Shown: positions 18,055 to 26,002 of the stretch, in pieces
Layout of the letters: each line of letters begins with the position of its first letter
Numbering within the stretch: the stretch's first letter is position 1
Source of the DNA: Acidisarcina sp.
GTDB taxonomy: Bacteria > Acidobacteriota > Terriglobia > Terriglobales > Acidobacteriaceae
Assembly: GCA_035539175.1 (NCBI GenBank)
Contig: DATLIY010000007.1
Coordinates: forward strand, 806,001 to 870,000
Direction: 5' to 3'
Length of the DNA: 64,000 nucleotides
Notes under the pieces: generated by a model
Seen by the model: the letters and a program-made list of their open reading frames with translations, nothing else
What the model was told of the DNA's origin: nothing
The model's database searches: none
Made by a program: the position numbers and the translations under genes

Positions 18055-19416
18055 CTACGGTCTTAGCTTTGCAAAGATGGGCAGCTTGGCGAAGTCATTG
18101 AACATGACGAACACCGCGAAGAGCACCAGGGCAACGAATGCCACCTGGTAGATCCTCTCCTTGAACTCCTGGTTGATGTCGCGGCGGATGGTGCCTTCAA
18201 TCAAGAGCAGAAGTATCAGGCCGCCATCCAGAATCGGAATCGGCAGCAGGTTAAAGATGCCCAGGTTCAGGCTGATCACCGCCATCAGCCCGATAATCGG
18301 CTGCCATCCCGGCATAGAGACCGCCAGACCGGTCTGGCGCGCAATGCCGATAGGACCACTCAAGTTCTCCATCGCGATGCGCCGCGTGAACATACGCTTC
18401 AGCACTTCGAGAATCAGGCCGGAGTTGTGTGCATTAAACGTGATGGATTGCCGGACCGCAGCACCCACGGACATCTGCTGCACCTTGAACGGCGGAGGAA
18501 CCGGCTCGAATCCGAGGCGGTAGATCCGGTGGCCCGCACCATCGTCGGCCTTTGCCGGAACGAGGTTCAGGTCCAGAGTCTGACCGTTGCGCGCAACCTT
18601 CAGGTCCACGGGCTTGCCGGATTCCTGTTGCAGATATGCGAGCACCGCCCAGACGGAGTGAAGCTCCATGCCGTTGACTGCCTGAATCGTGTCGCCTGGC
18701 TTCAAACCCGCCTGCAGCGCAGGCATGTTCGGCTCAATCGCCTTGACCACGAGCGGCGTATCCTGCACCCGCGGCAGGAGCCCTAGATCCGGCATGTCAA
18801 AATCTTCGCCCTTACTCTTGTCTTCAATCCGCAGATCGGTGGAGATGCGGGCGCCATTGCGTTCGAGGACCACTGGGACAGTCTGGTTGACGTTGATCAG
18901 GGAACGGATGCGAACCTGCTCCCAGGTCGGATTTTCGACGGTGTCAAAACGAACGATACGATCGCCCGCCTGAATCCCGGCGCGCGCAGCCGGAGTGTTC
19001 TGCGGCACAAAGTCAGGGATGGCCGGCTGGCTCGGATACACCGGCACCTCGTCGTGCATCATGTAAAAGCCGGTCATCAGCGTGAAGGCCAGGACGAAAT
19101 TCGCAGCCGGCCCTGCAGCGCCGATCAGGATCCTTTGCCAGCGCGGGTGAGAGGTGAACTCTCCCGCATCCCCGGTGTGCTCCTCGTTGGGGTTTTCGCC
19201 CGACATCTTGACGTATCCGCCCAGAGGCAAAAGGCTGATGCGATAGTCGGTATCGCCGCGCTTGAAACCCAGCAGACGCCTGCCAAAACCGATGGAAAAA
19301 ACTTCCACCCGCACGCCGCACAACTTGGCGACAGCGAAATGGCCGAACTCGTGGACGAGGACCATGATGCCAAGAACCACGAGCATGGAAAGAGTAGCGG
19401 TAAGCGCGAAATGCAT
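18055..19416 (-). CDS. rseP: Site-2 (RIP) zinc metalloprotease RseP
   Basis: An intramembrane protease that cleaves anti-sigma factors and signal-peptide remnants in the inner membrane. HEFGH (22-26) lies in the first membrane helix. Two PDZ domains follow (about 125-210 and 215-295), and the third metal ligand is in LDGGLILLL near residue 395. Four membrane spans are evident. The length of 453 is typical. It is the last gene of the uppS/cdsA/dxr/rseP set, 37 bases after dxr, the classic envelope/isoprenoid order. Confidence 0.95.
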   Translation of the reverse strand: MHFALTATLSMLVVLGIMVLVHEFGHFAVAKLCGVRVEVFSIGFGRRLLGFKRGDTDYRISLLPLGGYVKMSGENPNEEHTGDAGEFTSHPRWQRILIGAAGPAANFVLAFTLMTGFYMMHDEVPVYPSQPAIPDFVPQNTPAARAGIQAGDRIVRFDTVENPTWEQVRIRSLINVNQTVPVVLERNGARISTDLRIEDKSKGEDFDMPDLGLLPRVQDTPLVVKAIEPNMPALQAGLKPGDTIQAVNGMELHSVWAVLAYLQQESGKPVDLKVARNGQTLDLNLVPAKADDGAGHRIYRLGFEPVPPPFKVQQMSVGAAVRQSITFNAHNSGLILEVLKRMFTRRIAMENLSGPIGIARQTGLAVSMPGWQPIIGLMAVISLNLGIFNLLPIPILDGGLILLLLIEGTIRRDINQEFKERIYQVAFVALVLFAVFVMFNDFAKLPIFAKLRP

Positions 19417-19453
19417 AGTTTAGGGTGAACCTGTTTCGTCGAGTGCAGCCGGT

Positions 19454-20656
19454 TTAGCCGAGCCGGGCGACAGTGGATTCCCGCCCTGCTCCTGCGAGGA
19501 GACTCGCAGCTTTGCCGCGAGCTTCCTGGTCAAGTCGAAGCACTTCCTGAATCGAAGCCGGATGGCTCTCGGGCGTCGCCTCGAGAACTGCTTCAATTGT
19601 ACGCGGAATGCCCATAAAGGGGATGCGTCTTTCGAGGAATGCCGCAACCGCGACTTCATCTGCTGCATTCAGCGCAATGCAATGGGCACCACCTGTCTCC
19701 GCAGCCTCATACGCCAATCGCAGGCAGGGGAAACGTTCGAAATCCGGCGGCTCAAACTCAAGATGTCCCAGCGCTGCCATATCAAATGTCAACTCAGATT
19801 GGATGCGCTCCGGGTAGCTGAGGGCGTAAAGAATCGGCAGGCGCATATCTGTAACGGATATCTGGGCCAGAATACTGCCGTCCACATACTCCACCAGCGA
19901 GTGCACCGTCGACTGCGGATGCACCGTGACCTTTACCGCCGAAGGCGGCAGATCGAAGAGGCGGCAAGCCTCAATGATCTCCAACCCTTTGTTGAGCATA
20001 GTCGCGGAATCGATGGTGATCCGCTGGCCCATCACCCAGGTCGGATGCTTCAGTGCCTGCTCCACGGTAATTTGCCGGAACTGACTCAGAGGCAGAGTGC
20101 GGAATGGACCGCCGGACGCTGTAAGCCAGATGCGCCGGACCTCTGCTTTCGCCCCGCCTCGCATGCATTGGTGAATGGCGTTGTGCTCCGAATCAATCGG
20201 CAACAGCGGCACCTTGTTTTCGCGGGCCGCGCGGGTAAGGATCTCGCCCGCCGCTACCATGCATTCCTTGTTGGCCAGGCCAATCGGCTTGCCCGCAAGC
20301 ACCGCGGCATAGGTCGCTTCCAGTCCGGCGACCCCCACGATGGCAGATACCACGAAATCCACTTCGGGTAGAGTCGCAACGCGAACGGTTCCCTCGGTGC
20401 CATGGAGAATCTCGATTCCAGAGACACCTGCGGCCTTGAGCCTTCCGGCCAGGTCGGAGGCAAGAGCTTCCGTGGCCAGCGACACAACCCTGGGACGCCA
20501 GCGGACACACTGTTCAAAAGCCGTGTCGACGTTGCGGCCGGCGGCAAGCGAGGCTACCGCAAACCGGTCAGGATAGGACTCTATGATGGAGAGGGTGCTC
20601 CTGCCGATGGAACCGGTAGAGCCAAGAATCGCAACTTGCTTGATAGGACTGTTCAC
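19454..20656 (-). CDS. dxr: 1-deoxy-D-xylulose 5-phosphate reductoisomerase
   Basis: The NADPH-dependent second step of the MEP isoprenoid pathway. The NADPH motif is GSTGSIGRSTL, with SEHNAIHQC and LTASGGPFR (the metal and substrate site), and NKGLEIIEA. The frame is open to 20689, but a GTG at 20654-20656 overlaps the cdsA stop by one base (TAGTG) and puts the NADPH motif at the usual place, giving 400 residues. The product feeds the polyprenyl synthases elsewhere in the window. Confidence 0.95.
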   Translation of the reverse strand: MNSPIKQVAILGSTGSIGRSTLSIIESYPDRFAVASLAAGRNVDTAFEQCVRWRPRVVSLATEALASDLAGRLKAAGVSGIEILHGTEGTVRVATLPEVDFVVSAIVGVAGLEATYAAVLAGKPIGLANKECMVAAGEILTRAARENKVPLLPIDSEHNAIHQCMRGGAKAEVRRIWLTASGGPFRTLPLSQFRQITVEQALKHPTWVMGQRITIDSATMLNKGLEIIEACRLFDLPPSAVKVTVHPQSTVHSLVEYVDGSILAQISVTDMRLPILYALSYPERIQSELTFDMAALGHLEFEPPDFERFPCLRLAYEAAETGGAHCIALNAADEVAVAAFLERRIPFMGIPRTIEAVLEATPESHPASIQEVLRLDQEARGKAASLLAGAGRESTVARLG

Positions 20657-21498
20657 TAGAAAGGCTGCTGTACTAATTGAGCGTACCACAGCACGGGGGC
20701 TGCCAGCAGCAATGCATCAATCCGGTCCAGCATCCCGCCATGTCCCGGCAGCAGGGTTCCTGAGTCCTTGACGCCCGCTCCCCGCTTCAGCGCAGACTCC
20801 ACGAGATCGCCAATTTGCGCGGCGATATTGAGCAGCACCGCGAGAAATACCCAGCGGAAAACAGAGCCCGGATACGCCAGAAGACTGCTGCCATGCCGTT
20901 CCAGGACGCTGGCGATTAACACTAAGACCAATGTAATCAGTACACTGCCGCCTATGGAGGCGAAGGTTCCCTCCCAGGTCTTGTTGGGGCTGATATGCGG
21001 CGCCAGCTTGCGGCGGCCAAAGGCACGGCCAATATAGAGCGCAGCAATATCTCCAGACCAAACCACACATAGCAGGAAAGTTAGCAGGGAGGGACCATTC
21101 TCCTGCGCCGCCAGCCACGGAATCGTAGCCATCGAAAGCCCGACATACACGAGGCAGAAGATGGAAGAGGCTGAATCTGCCAGTACGCTCTCCATCGGAC
21201 CGCGAAAGGCGCAATAGGCAAAAATTGACAGGCTGAGCGCGCTGAGCACGGGAGCAACCTGGTATGGCAGGCGAAAGCTGACAAACAAAAGTACCGCCAT
21301 GGCGACGAGTACCAGGATGCGAGGCGCACGGGCGCCGCTGGCATTGGTAAGTCCTATGAACTCCCAGCCGGCCAACTCCGCGACCAGACCCGCCCCCACC
21401 GGCATCAGCCAGAAGGGACCTTTGAATATCGCCAGTAACACCAGTGGAATCAGGATGGCCGCGGTAAGGATTCGCTTCATTTCTTGAAAAGGATACAC
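20656..21498 (-). CDS. cdsA: Phosphatidate cytidylyltransferase
   Basis: An integral membrane enzyme that makes CDP-diacylglycerol for phospholipid synthesis. About eight hydrophobic helices and the CdsA signature near the C-terminus (KDSGTLLPGHGGMLDRIDALLLAAP) are clear, and SPNKTWEGTFASIGG is also diagnostic. I place the start at the GTG at 21498, 9 bases after AGGAAGG. An ATG six codons later (21480), with no ribosome site, would give the more usual MKRILTAA beginning. It is coupled to dxr by TAGTG. Confidence 0.93.
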   Translation of the reverse strand: MYPFQEMKRILTAAILIPLVLLAIFKGPFWLMPVGAGLVAELAGWEFIGLTNASGARAPRILVLVAMAVLLFVSFRLPYQVAPVLSALSLSIFAYCAFRGPMESVLADSASSIFCLVYVGLSMATIPWLAAQENGPSLLTFLLCVVWSGDIAALYIGRAFGRRKLAPHISPNKTWEGTFASIGGSVLITLVLVLIASVLERHGSSLLAYPGSVFRWVFLAVLLNIAAQIGDLVESALKRGAGVKDSGTLLPGHGGMLDRIDALLLAAPVLWYAQLVQQPF

Positions 21499-21604
21499 TC
21501 AGCACAGCCTTCCTGCCTCGCCTTTGTAGTTTTTGTCGGCCGCTATGGCTACTGTTATCAATCCGCTGGCCCCACCAGGGCTAAACAAGGGAGAACGCCA
21601 AGGA

Positions 21605-22561
21605 ATGCCGTACTCTACGATTTGGAAACAATTGCTGGTTTGCTGTGCCATCGCCGTAACCACCTGCGCCAGCGCGCAAACCGGGCACACGATCGTGACC
21701 GTCGAACAGAAGGCGGGAAATTCAGACGCTGTGCTGCGGGAGAATATCCTCGCATTTGAAGCGGGCAAACGCGTCCCGATCACGGTCTGGCAGCCGTTTA
21801 CCGGAGACCGCGACTCCCTGCAACTGCTGATTCTTATCGATGACTCCTCCGCCAGCGGCCTGGCAAACCAGCTTGCCGATATCCGGACCTTCGTCATGGC
21901 GCTTCCGAAGACTGCCGAGGTCGGCATCGGATACATGCAGAACGGCCGCGCAGAGATGGCCCAGAACTTTACCGCGGACCATGCCCTGGCGGCGAGGGCG
22001 CTCCGGCTGCCCCAGAGCATTCGGGGCGGAGGCAGCCCCTACTTCACTCTCTCCGCAGTGGCGCAGCAATGGCCAGCGGCGCAGCAGAGGCCGAGCGAGA
22101 AGACAGCCGGGCGGCGGGAGATCCTGATGATCAGCGATGGCGTCGATCGCTACTCGGATCTGGAGTTCAACCCGGAGAATCCCTACGTCACCAAGGCAAT
22201 CCACGATGCCCAGCGAGCTGCCATTCCGGTGTTCACTATTTACTACCGGGGAGCGGGCCGGCTGGATGCCAACCCCGTCGTGACCTCAGCCGGGCAAAAC
22301 TACCTGGTGCAGATGTCGCAGGAGACAGGGGGCAAATCCCTCTATCCGGGGATGGGGAATCCGGTGTCTCTCACTCCGATGCTGACCGAGCTTTCCAAAA
22401 TCCTCAACAACCAGTATGAGCTGGAATTCAAGTCCCGGGCGAAGCCTATGAATGGGCTGGTACAGCTCAAGCTTAAGATGGAGACCCACGGAATCAAGCT
22501 CATCGCTCCGACCTTCGTCCCCGTCGACGAGCCGGCCAATCCGGAAAGGCTACCCCGGTAG
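21605..22561 (+). CDS. Secreted VWFA-domain protein of the Acidobacteria type
   Basis: A 318-residue protein with a signal peptide ending near AQTG (about residue 25), then a von Willebrand factor A domain. Its MIDAS-like DDSSAS lies in LLILIDDSSASG, with a later MISDGVDRYSD. This matches the VWFA-related proteins that occur in many copies in Acidobacteria. I chose the ATG at 21605 because the signal sequence starts there. The gene runs opposite to its neighbours, and its stop lies 2 bases from the uppS stop, so it interrupts the uppS-cdsA-dxr-rseP order. The ligand is unknown. Confidence 0.85.
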   Translation: MPYSTIWKQLLVCCAIAVTTCASAQTGHTIVTVEQKAGNSDAVLRENILAFEAGKRVPITVWQPFTGDRDSLQLLILIDDSSASGLANQLADIRTFVMALPKTAEVGIGYMQNGRAEMAQNFTADHALAARALRLPQSIRGGGSPYFTLSAVAQQWPAAQQRPSEKTAGRREILMISDGVDRYSDLEFNPENPYVTKAIHDAQRAAIPVFTIYYRGAGRLDANPVVTSAGQNYLVQMSQETGGKSLYPGMGNPVSLTPMLTELSKILNNQYELEFKSRAKPMNGLVQLKLKMETHGIKLIAPTFVPVDEPANPERLPR

Positions 22562-22563
22562 CC

Positions 22564-23385
22564 TCACGGGGCAATCGCGTTGGCAGGAACTTCGGCCATG
22601 TCGCCGGATTCGCTCAATCCGCCGTAGCGGCGCTCCCGGCGCTGGAAATCTTCGACGGCCTCCAGCAGGTGGACTCCGCGAAAGTCCGGCCATAGCCGGT
22701 CCGTGACATAGATCTCGGTGTAAGCGATCTGCCACAGCAGGAAATTCGACACCCGCATTTCACCGGATGTCCGGATGAGCAGATCGGGATCCGGCATATT
22801 CGCCGTGTAGAGATGGCGATGCAGATCCTCCTCGGTAATGTGCTCCGGGCGGATATGCTTTTGCTTCATCTCCGCGTAGAGGCCGCGAAAGGCATCCACG
22901 ATCTCCGATCGACCGCCGTAGTTCAGCGCGAGAGTCAGCACGGTGCCAGTGTTGCTGGCGGTCGTCTCCTCCGCCCAGCGCATCTTTTCCTGCACCTCTG
23001 GCGGCAGCTCATGGGTTCGCCCGATGTAGCGCAGCCGGATGTTGTTGTCTGCCATGCGGCGCACATTGCTATCGAGGTAGCTGCGCAGCAGCCGCATGAG
23101 GAAATTCACCTCGGTCTTGGGGCGCCGTAGATTATTTTCCAGAGAAAAAGCGTAGAGCGTCAGCCAGGGGATTTTGACGCGAGCGGCAGTCTCTACCACA
23201 TACTGCACGGCTTCGGCCCCCTGTTGATGGCCAAGAAACCGCTTCAGGCTCCTCTTCCCCGCCCAGCGGCCATTGCCATCCATGATGATGGCCACGTGCC
23301 GGGGCAGGCGATCCGGATTGAGGCGGGCAAATATGGCCCGTTCTTCAGGCGTCAAAAGTTCCACGTTGGGGCGAGGGGATAGCAA
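22564..23385 (-). CDS. uppS: Isoprenyl transferase (undecaprenyl diphosphate synthase)
   Basis: The cis-prenyl transferase that makes undecaprenyl diphosphate, the lipid carrier for peptidoglycan. The catalytic Asp is in IMDGNGRWAGKR (about 34-45). YAFSLENNLRRPKTEV and RTSGEMRVSNFLLWQIAYTE complete the family set. The apparent start is TTG at 23385 with a GAGGAAG site 4 bases upstream. A GTG seven codons in is an alternative. The gene is separated from cdsA by the opposing VWFA gene. Confidence 0.94.
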   Translation of the reverse strand: MLSPRPNVELLTPEERAIFARLNPDRLPRHVAIIMDGNGRWAGKRSLKRFLGHQQGAEAVQYVVETAARVKIPWLTLYAFSLENNLRRPKTEVNFLMRLLRSYLDSNVRRMADNNIRLRYIGRTHELPPEVQEKMRWAEETTASNTGTVLTLALNYGGRSEIVDAFRGLYAEMKQKHIRPEHITEEDLHRHLYTANMPDPDLLIRTSGEMRVSNFLLWQIAYTEIYVTDRLWPDFRGVHLLEAVEDFQRRERRYGGLSESGDMAEVPANAIAP

Positions 23386-23562
23386 GAGACTTCCTCTTCA
23401 ACTTCGACCGTAGCACACGCAGTTAGTCACCGCAAACGGAACGGGATTTACCGCGCAGTCAACAACGGCAGCACCGGAGCCATCGCTCAGGCATTGTCAC
23501 CACAGCGCCACGACAGCATCACCATCCCCTGCGCAGGCAAAGGATGGAGCACCTCGCGGCGA

Positions 23563-24102
23563 TTATGCGGTACGGCGGTTCCGGCCTGTCGCCATCTCCC
23601 GAACCTGGTTCAGGAAGATCGAACGCTGCATCGCATCCAATTGGCATGCATAAGACGCCAGCTCTGCCAGAAATGGATCGGCGAAGATCGATTGGGTTTC
23701 TTCCTGACGATGGCTCCGGCTATCCCGCAGCAGATCGCAGATATTGACCTCGAGAGCATCTGCCAGGCGCTGCAGCGACGACAACGTCGGGCATGCCTTA
23801 CCATTCTCGATCTTCGAAATGTACGTGCGAGGAACCTGCATCCTCCCCGCCAATTGACGCTGGCTCAGGTTGCGACCCCGGCGAATATCACGCACGGCAC
23901 GCGCGACCTGGGGGCTGCCATCCGGTTCTGGCGCTTCCATGCTGGGAACGACCAGTTGTGGTGCTTTGGGTTGCGGTTCTTCTAATTCAAGTGGTTTGTG
24001 GCAGCGCCGGCAAAGCGAGTTCGCTGTTCTGAACTGCACCAGACTGCAATGATCGCAACGTAAAACCTCGCGTGCCTCGACACTAGCTAAGGTAGTTGCC
24101 AT
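23563..24102 (-). CDS. XRE-family transcriptional regulator with N-terminal zinc ribbon
   Basis: A 179-residue protein. Residues 16-34 carry CDHC and CRRC, a compact zinc-ribbon-like knuckle. A proline-rich linker follows, then a Cro/C1-type helix-turn-helix (about 66-122: LSQRQLAGRMQVPRTYISKIENG). A helical tail completes it. The frame is open 66 codons upstream, but ATG 24102 starts at a natural N-terminus. A TTGACA lies upstream on the minus strand, and beyond it is an array of CGGGA elements shared with the divergent GT87-like gene. It may be autoregulated. Its target is not known. Confidence 0.85.
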   Translation of the reverse strand: MATTLASVEAREVLRCDHCSLVQFRTANSLCRRCHKPLELEEPQPKAPQLVVPSMEAPEPDGSPQVARAVRDIRRGRNLSQRQLAGRMQVPRTYISKIENGKACPTLSSLQRLADALEVNICDLLRDSRSHRQEETQSIFADPFLAELASYACQLDAMQRSIFLNQVREMATGRNRRTA

Positions 24103-24229
24103 AAGTTGTACGGAGCGCCAGAGCGGACGCTCGGGCGATTGCCAGCATTGTATGCCGGGGAATCGCCATCCCTGTTTACTGTCGAGGCAAGGTACCTTTC
24201 TTGTCAAGTGGAAACTGTGATTCGAGCAT

Positions 24230-24273
24230 AAAAATCCCGAAAAAAACGGGACAACTCCGGGAAAAACCGGGAT
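24230..24273. promoter_or_regulatory. Phased CGGGA/A-tract array, candidate operator
   Basis: Four copies of CGGGA in 38 bases: one inverted (TCCCG, 24235-24239) and three direct at 24247, 24258 and 24268, which is a 10-11 base helical repeat. They are separated by runs of 5-7 adenines (24230-24234, 24240-24246, 24262-24266). The first pair forms the palindrome TCCCG-A7-CGGGA. The array lies between the divergent XRE regulator and GT87-like genes, so it is a candidate binding site for that regulator. Confidence 0.5.
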
Positions 24274-24300
24274 AGATATCGCAACGCAATACCGCGGCAC

Positions 24301-24328
24301 TTTGTTTGCATGAAGTTGGCGCTATAGT
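24301..24328 (+). promoter_or_regulatory. Weak candidate promoter of the GT87-like gene
   Basis: TATAGT (24323-24328) is a fair -10 box. TTTGTT 16 bases upstream is a poor -35. It lies 30 bases downstream of the CGGGA array and about 56 bases before the ATG I chose, so it fits regulation by that array. Confidence 0.3.
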
Positions 24329-24383
24329 GAGAATCGCGGCATCCCCATGCCGGGAACGGAGCCGGCGCGTCCCTCGCGAAGCC

Positions 24384-25664
24384 ATGGACAAACAACGATT
24401 CCGCGCGCAAGCCATGGTTCTGCTCTTCGTCTTCGCCACCCTGTGCTTCTTTCTGCGTGGACTCTACGGACTGCGGTCTCCAGTCGACTTCATCCCGGTC
24501 TATGCGGGCGCGCGCTGCCTGGTCGTGGGCTGTAATCCATACGACACCGATCAACTGGATGCGCTCTACAAGCAGCAAGGGGTTCCGGATAGCGATCTGT
24601 ATGGCTGGGACAGCTCGCTTCCCGTTTACCCTCCATCGGCGCTGCTGGTTCTCGCTCCGCTGGGCGCGCTGAAGTACACAACCGCCCGAGTCTGCTGGTT
24701 CCTGCTGATTGGAGCGCTGTATGTTACGGCGGCAGGCACGATTCTGCAATTATGCCCACCGCCGCACAGGCTGCTCGCAGTGGTGCTTTGCTCCTGGCTG
24801 CTCATCCGCAGCAACAAGCTCATCTTCATGGGCCAGCCGGCCACTCTGGCAATCGCCCTGTTGGCGATAGGCACGGTCCTGTTGCTCCGAAAACGCCTTT
24901 CCGGATTCGCCGCCCTTTGCCTGATCCTCAGCCTCGCAGTCAAGCCGCATATTGGGCTTCTGGTGGTGCTCTATTTGGCGGTGCGCGGAGTGCAACGCAG
25001 ATATGCCATCACGGCCCTGGCAGGAGCGATGGGAATGCTGCTTCTCGGAGGTGCGATTCTGTATAGCCGCCCGATCAGCGCGCACTGGGTTGGCGATCTC
25101 AAGACAAACATCGTATCCGCGGCACTGCCGGGAAGGCCCGCCGATCCACGCCCACATCTGGACTGGGTGCCCCAGGCAGATCTGCAGGCGGTCTTCAGCA
25201 TCTTTACGCCGGATCAGGCCACGTATAACAGGCTTAGTTACACAGCCTCGCTGATTCTTTTCTCGCTGTGGCTGCTCGGGCTGCGCCGCGCGGGAAGAAG
25301 CTTCGACGCACATCTGGTTGCGCTCGCAGCCATCCTCTGCATCACCATTCTGGCGATCTACCACACTGCCACGGATCTGGGTGTGCTGATGCTGGCTATT
25401 CCGGCAACGGTAGTCCTCTGGAATCGCAACCGCCGTCTGGGAGGAGTTGCGGCGGCGGCGCTTTTTCTTGTTCTGTCACCGCTGCAGCGGATCCTGCAAT
25501 TCCAGTTTCTTTCCCATCCGCGGTGGCAGCCTGTGCTGGATAGTCCCTGGCTCTACACGCTGTTGTTGCGGCAACAGGTGCTGCTTCTCCTGCTCCTGAC
25601 GTGCGTCTACCTTACCGCTTTGTTTGCTGTGCGGATGCAGGAGGAAGCGCCCGCATCCGCATAG
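24384..25664 (+). CDS. Polytopic membrane protein, GT87/DUF2029-like
   Basis: A 426-residue protein with about ten hydrophobic helices. It starts with a membrane span followed by DFIPVYAGARCL and a short periplasmic loop with VYPPSALL, the layout seen in GT87-type (DUF2029) polyprenyl-phosphate-dependent mannosyltransferase-like proteins. The donor and acceptor are not predictable. Frames upstream of the ATG at 24384 are arginine-rich and improbable. It stands alone, divergent from the zinc-ribbon regulator. Confidence 0.75.
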   Translation: MDKQRFRAQAMVLLFVFATLCFFLRGLYGLRSPVDFIPVYAGARCLVVGCNPYDTDQLDALYKQQGVPDSDLYGWDSSLPVYPPSALLVLAPLGALKYTTARVCWFLLIGALYVTAAGTILQLCPPPHRLLAVVLCSWLLIRSNKLIFMGQPATLAIALLAIGTVLLLRKRLSGFAALCLILSLAVKPHIGLLVVLYLAVRGVQRRYAITALAGAMGMLLLGGAILYSRPISAHWVGDLKTNIVSAALPGRPADPRPHLDWVPQADLQAVFSIFTPDQATYNRLSYTASLILFSLWLLGLRRAGRSFDAHLVALAAILCITILAIYHTATDLGVLMLAIPATVVLWNRNRRLGGVAAAALFLVLSPLQRILQFQFLSHPRWQPVLDSPWLYTLLLRQQVLLLLLLTCVYLTALFAVRMQEEAPASA

Positions 25665-25670
25665 CAACTA

Positions 25671-25904
25671 CTAGATGACTCGAAGGATTTCGCTCGCCGA
25701 AAGAATGTCGGCCGCCCGTATCGTGAAGCAATTATCTGGACGGGTCTGCGGAAACGCTCCGGGCAAGTTGGTTTCCAGCACATCGACCATGATGTCTTCG
25801 TACTCCAGATCTACCGAGTTGACCTTCACAATGGCCATTTCGCCGTCGGTTAACTGCAACATGACCGTCTTATTCTGCAGATTCCTTACTTCATTGATTT
25901 GCAA
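25671..25904 (-). CDS. Small hypothetical protein, LSm-like candidate
   Basis: A 77-residue protein without a recognised family. The first half (LQNKTVMLQLTDGEMAIVKVNSVDLEYEDIMVDVLET) has the rhythm of an Sm1 motif: gly/asn-K-V-x-L-x-L-x-D-G, then alternating hydrophobics, then a V-D followed by acidic residues. The C-terminal CFTIRAADILSASEIL could be the Sm2 strand pair. This is pattern resemblance only. Upstream is a 98-base gap shared with the mccB gene; the stop is 6 bases from the GT87-like stop. Confidence 0.7.
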   Translation of the reverse strand: MQINEVRNLQNKTVMLQLTDGEMAIVKVNSVDLEYEDIMVDVLETNLPGAFPQTRPDNCFTIRAADILSASEILRVI

Positions 25905-26002
25905 GTACTACCTCCACGAGCCACAAAGGACATTAAAAGCCGGAAATGAGGCATGCAATGACCAGTCAGTGCTATGCTGACGGGTTTTGAGGCGTATCGA
26001 CA

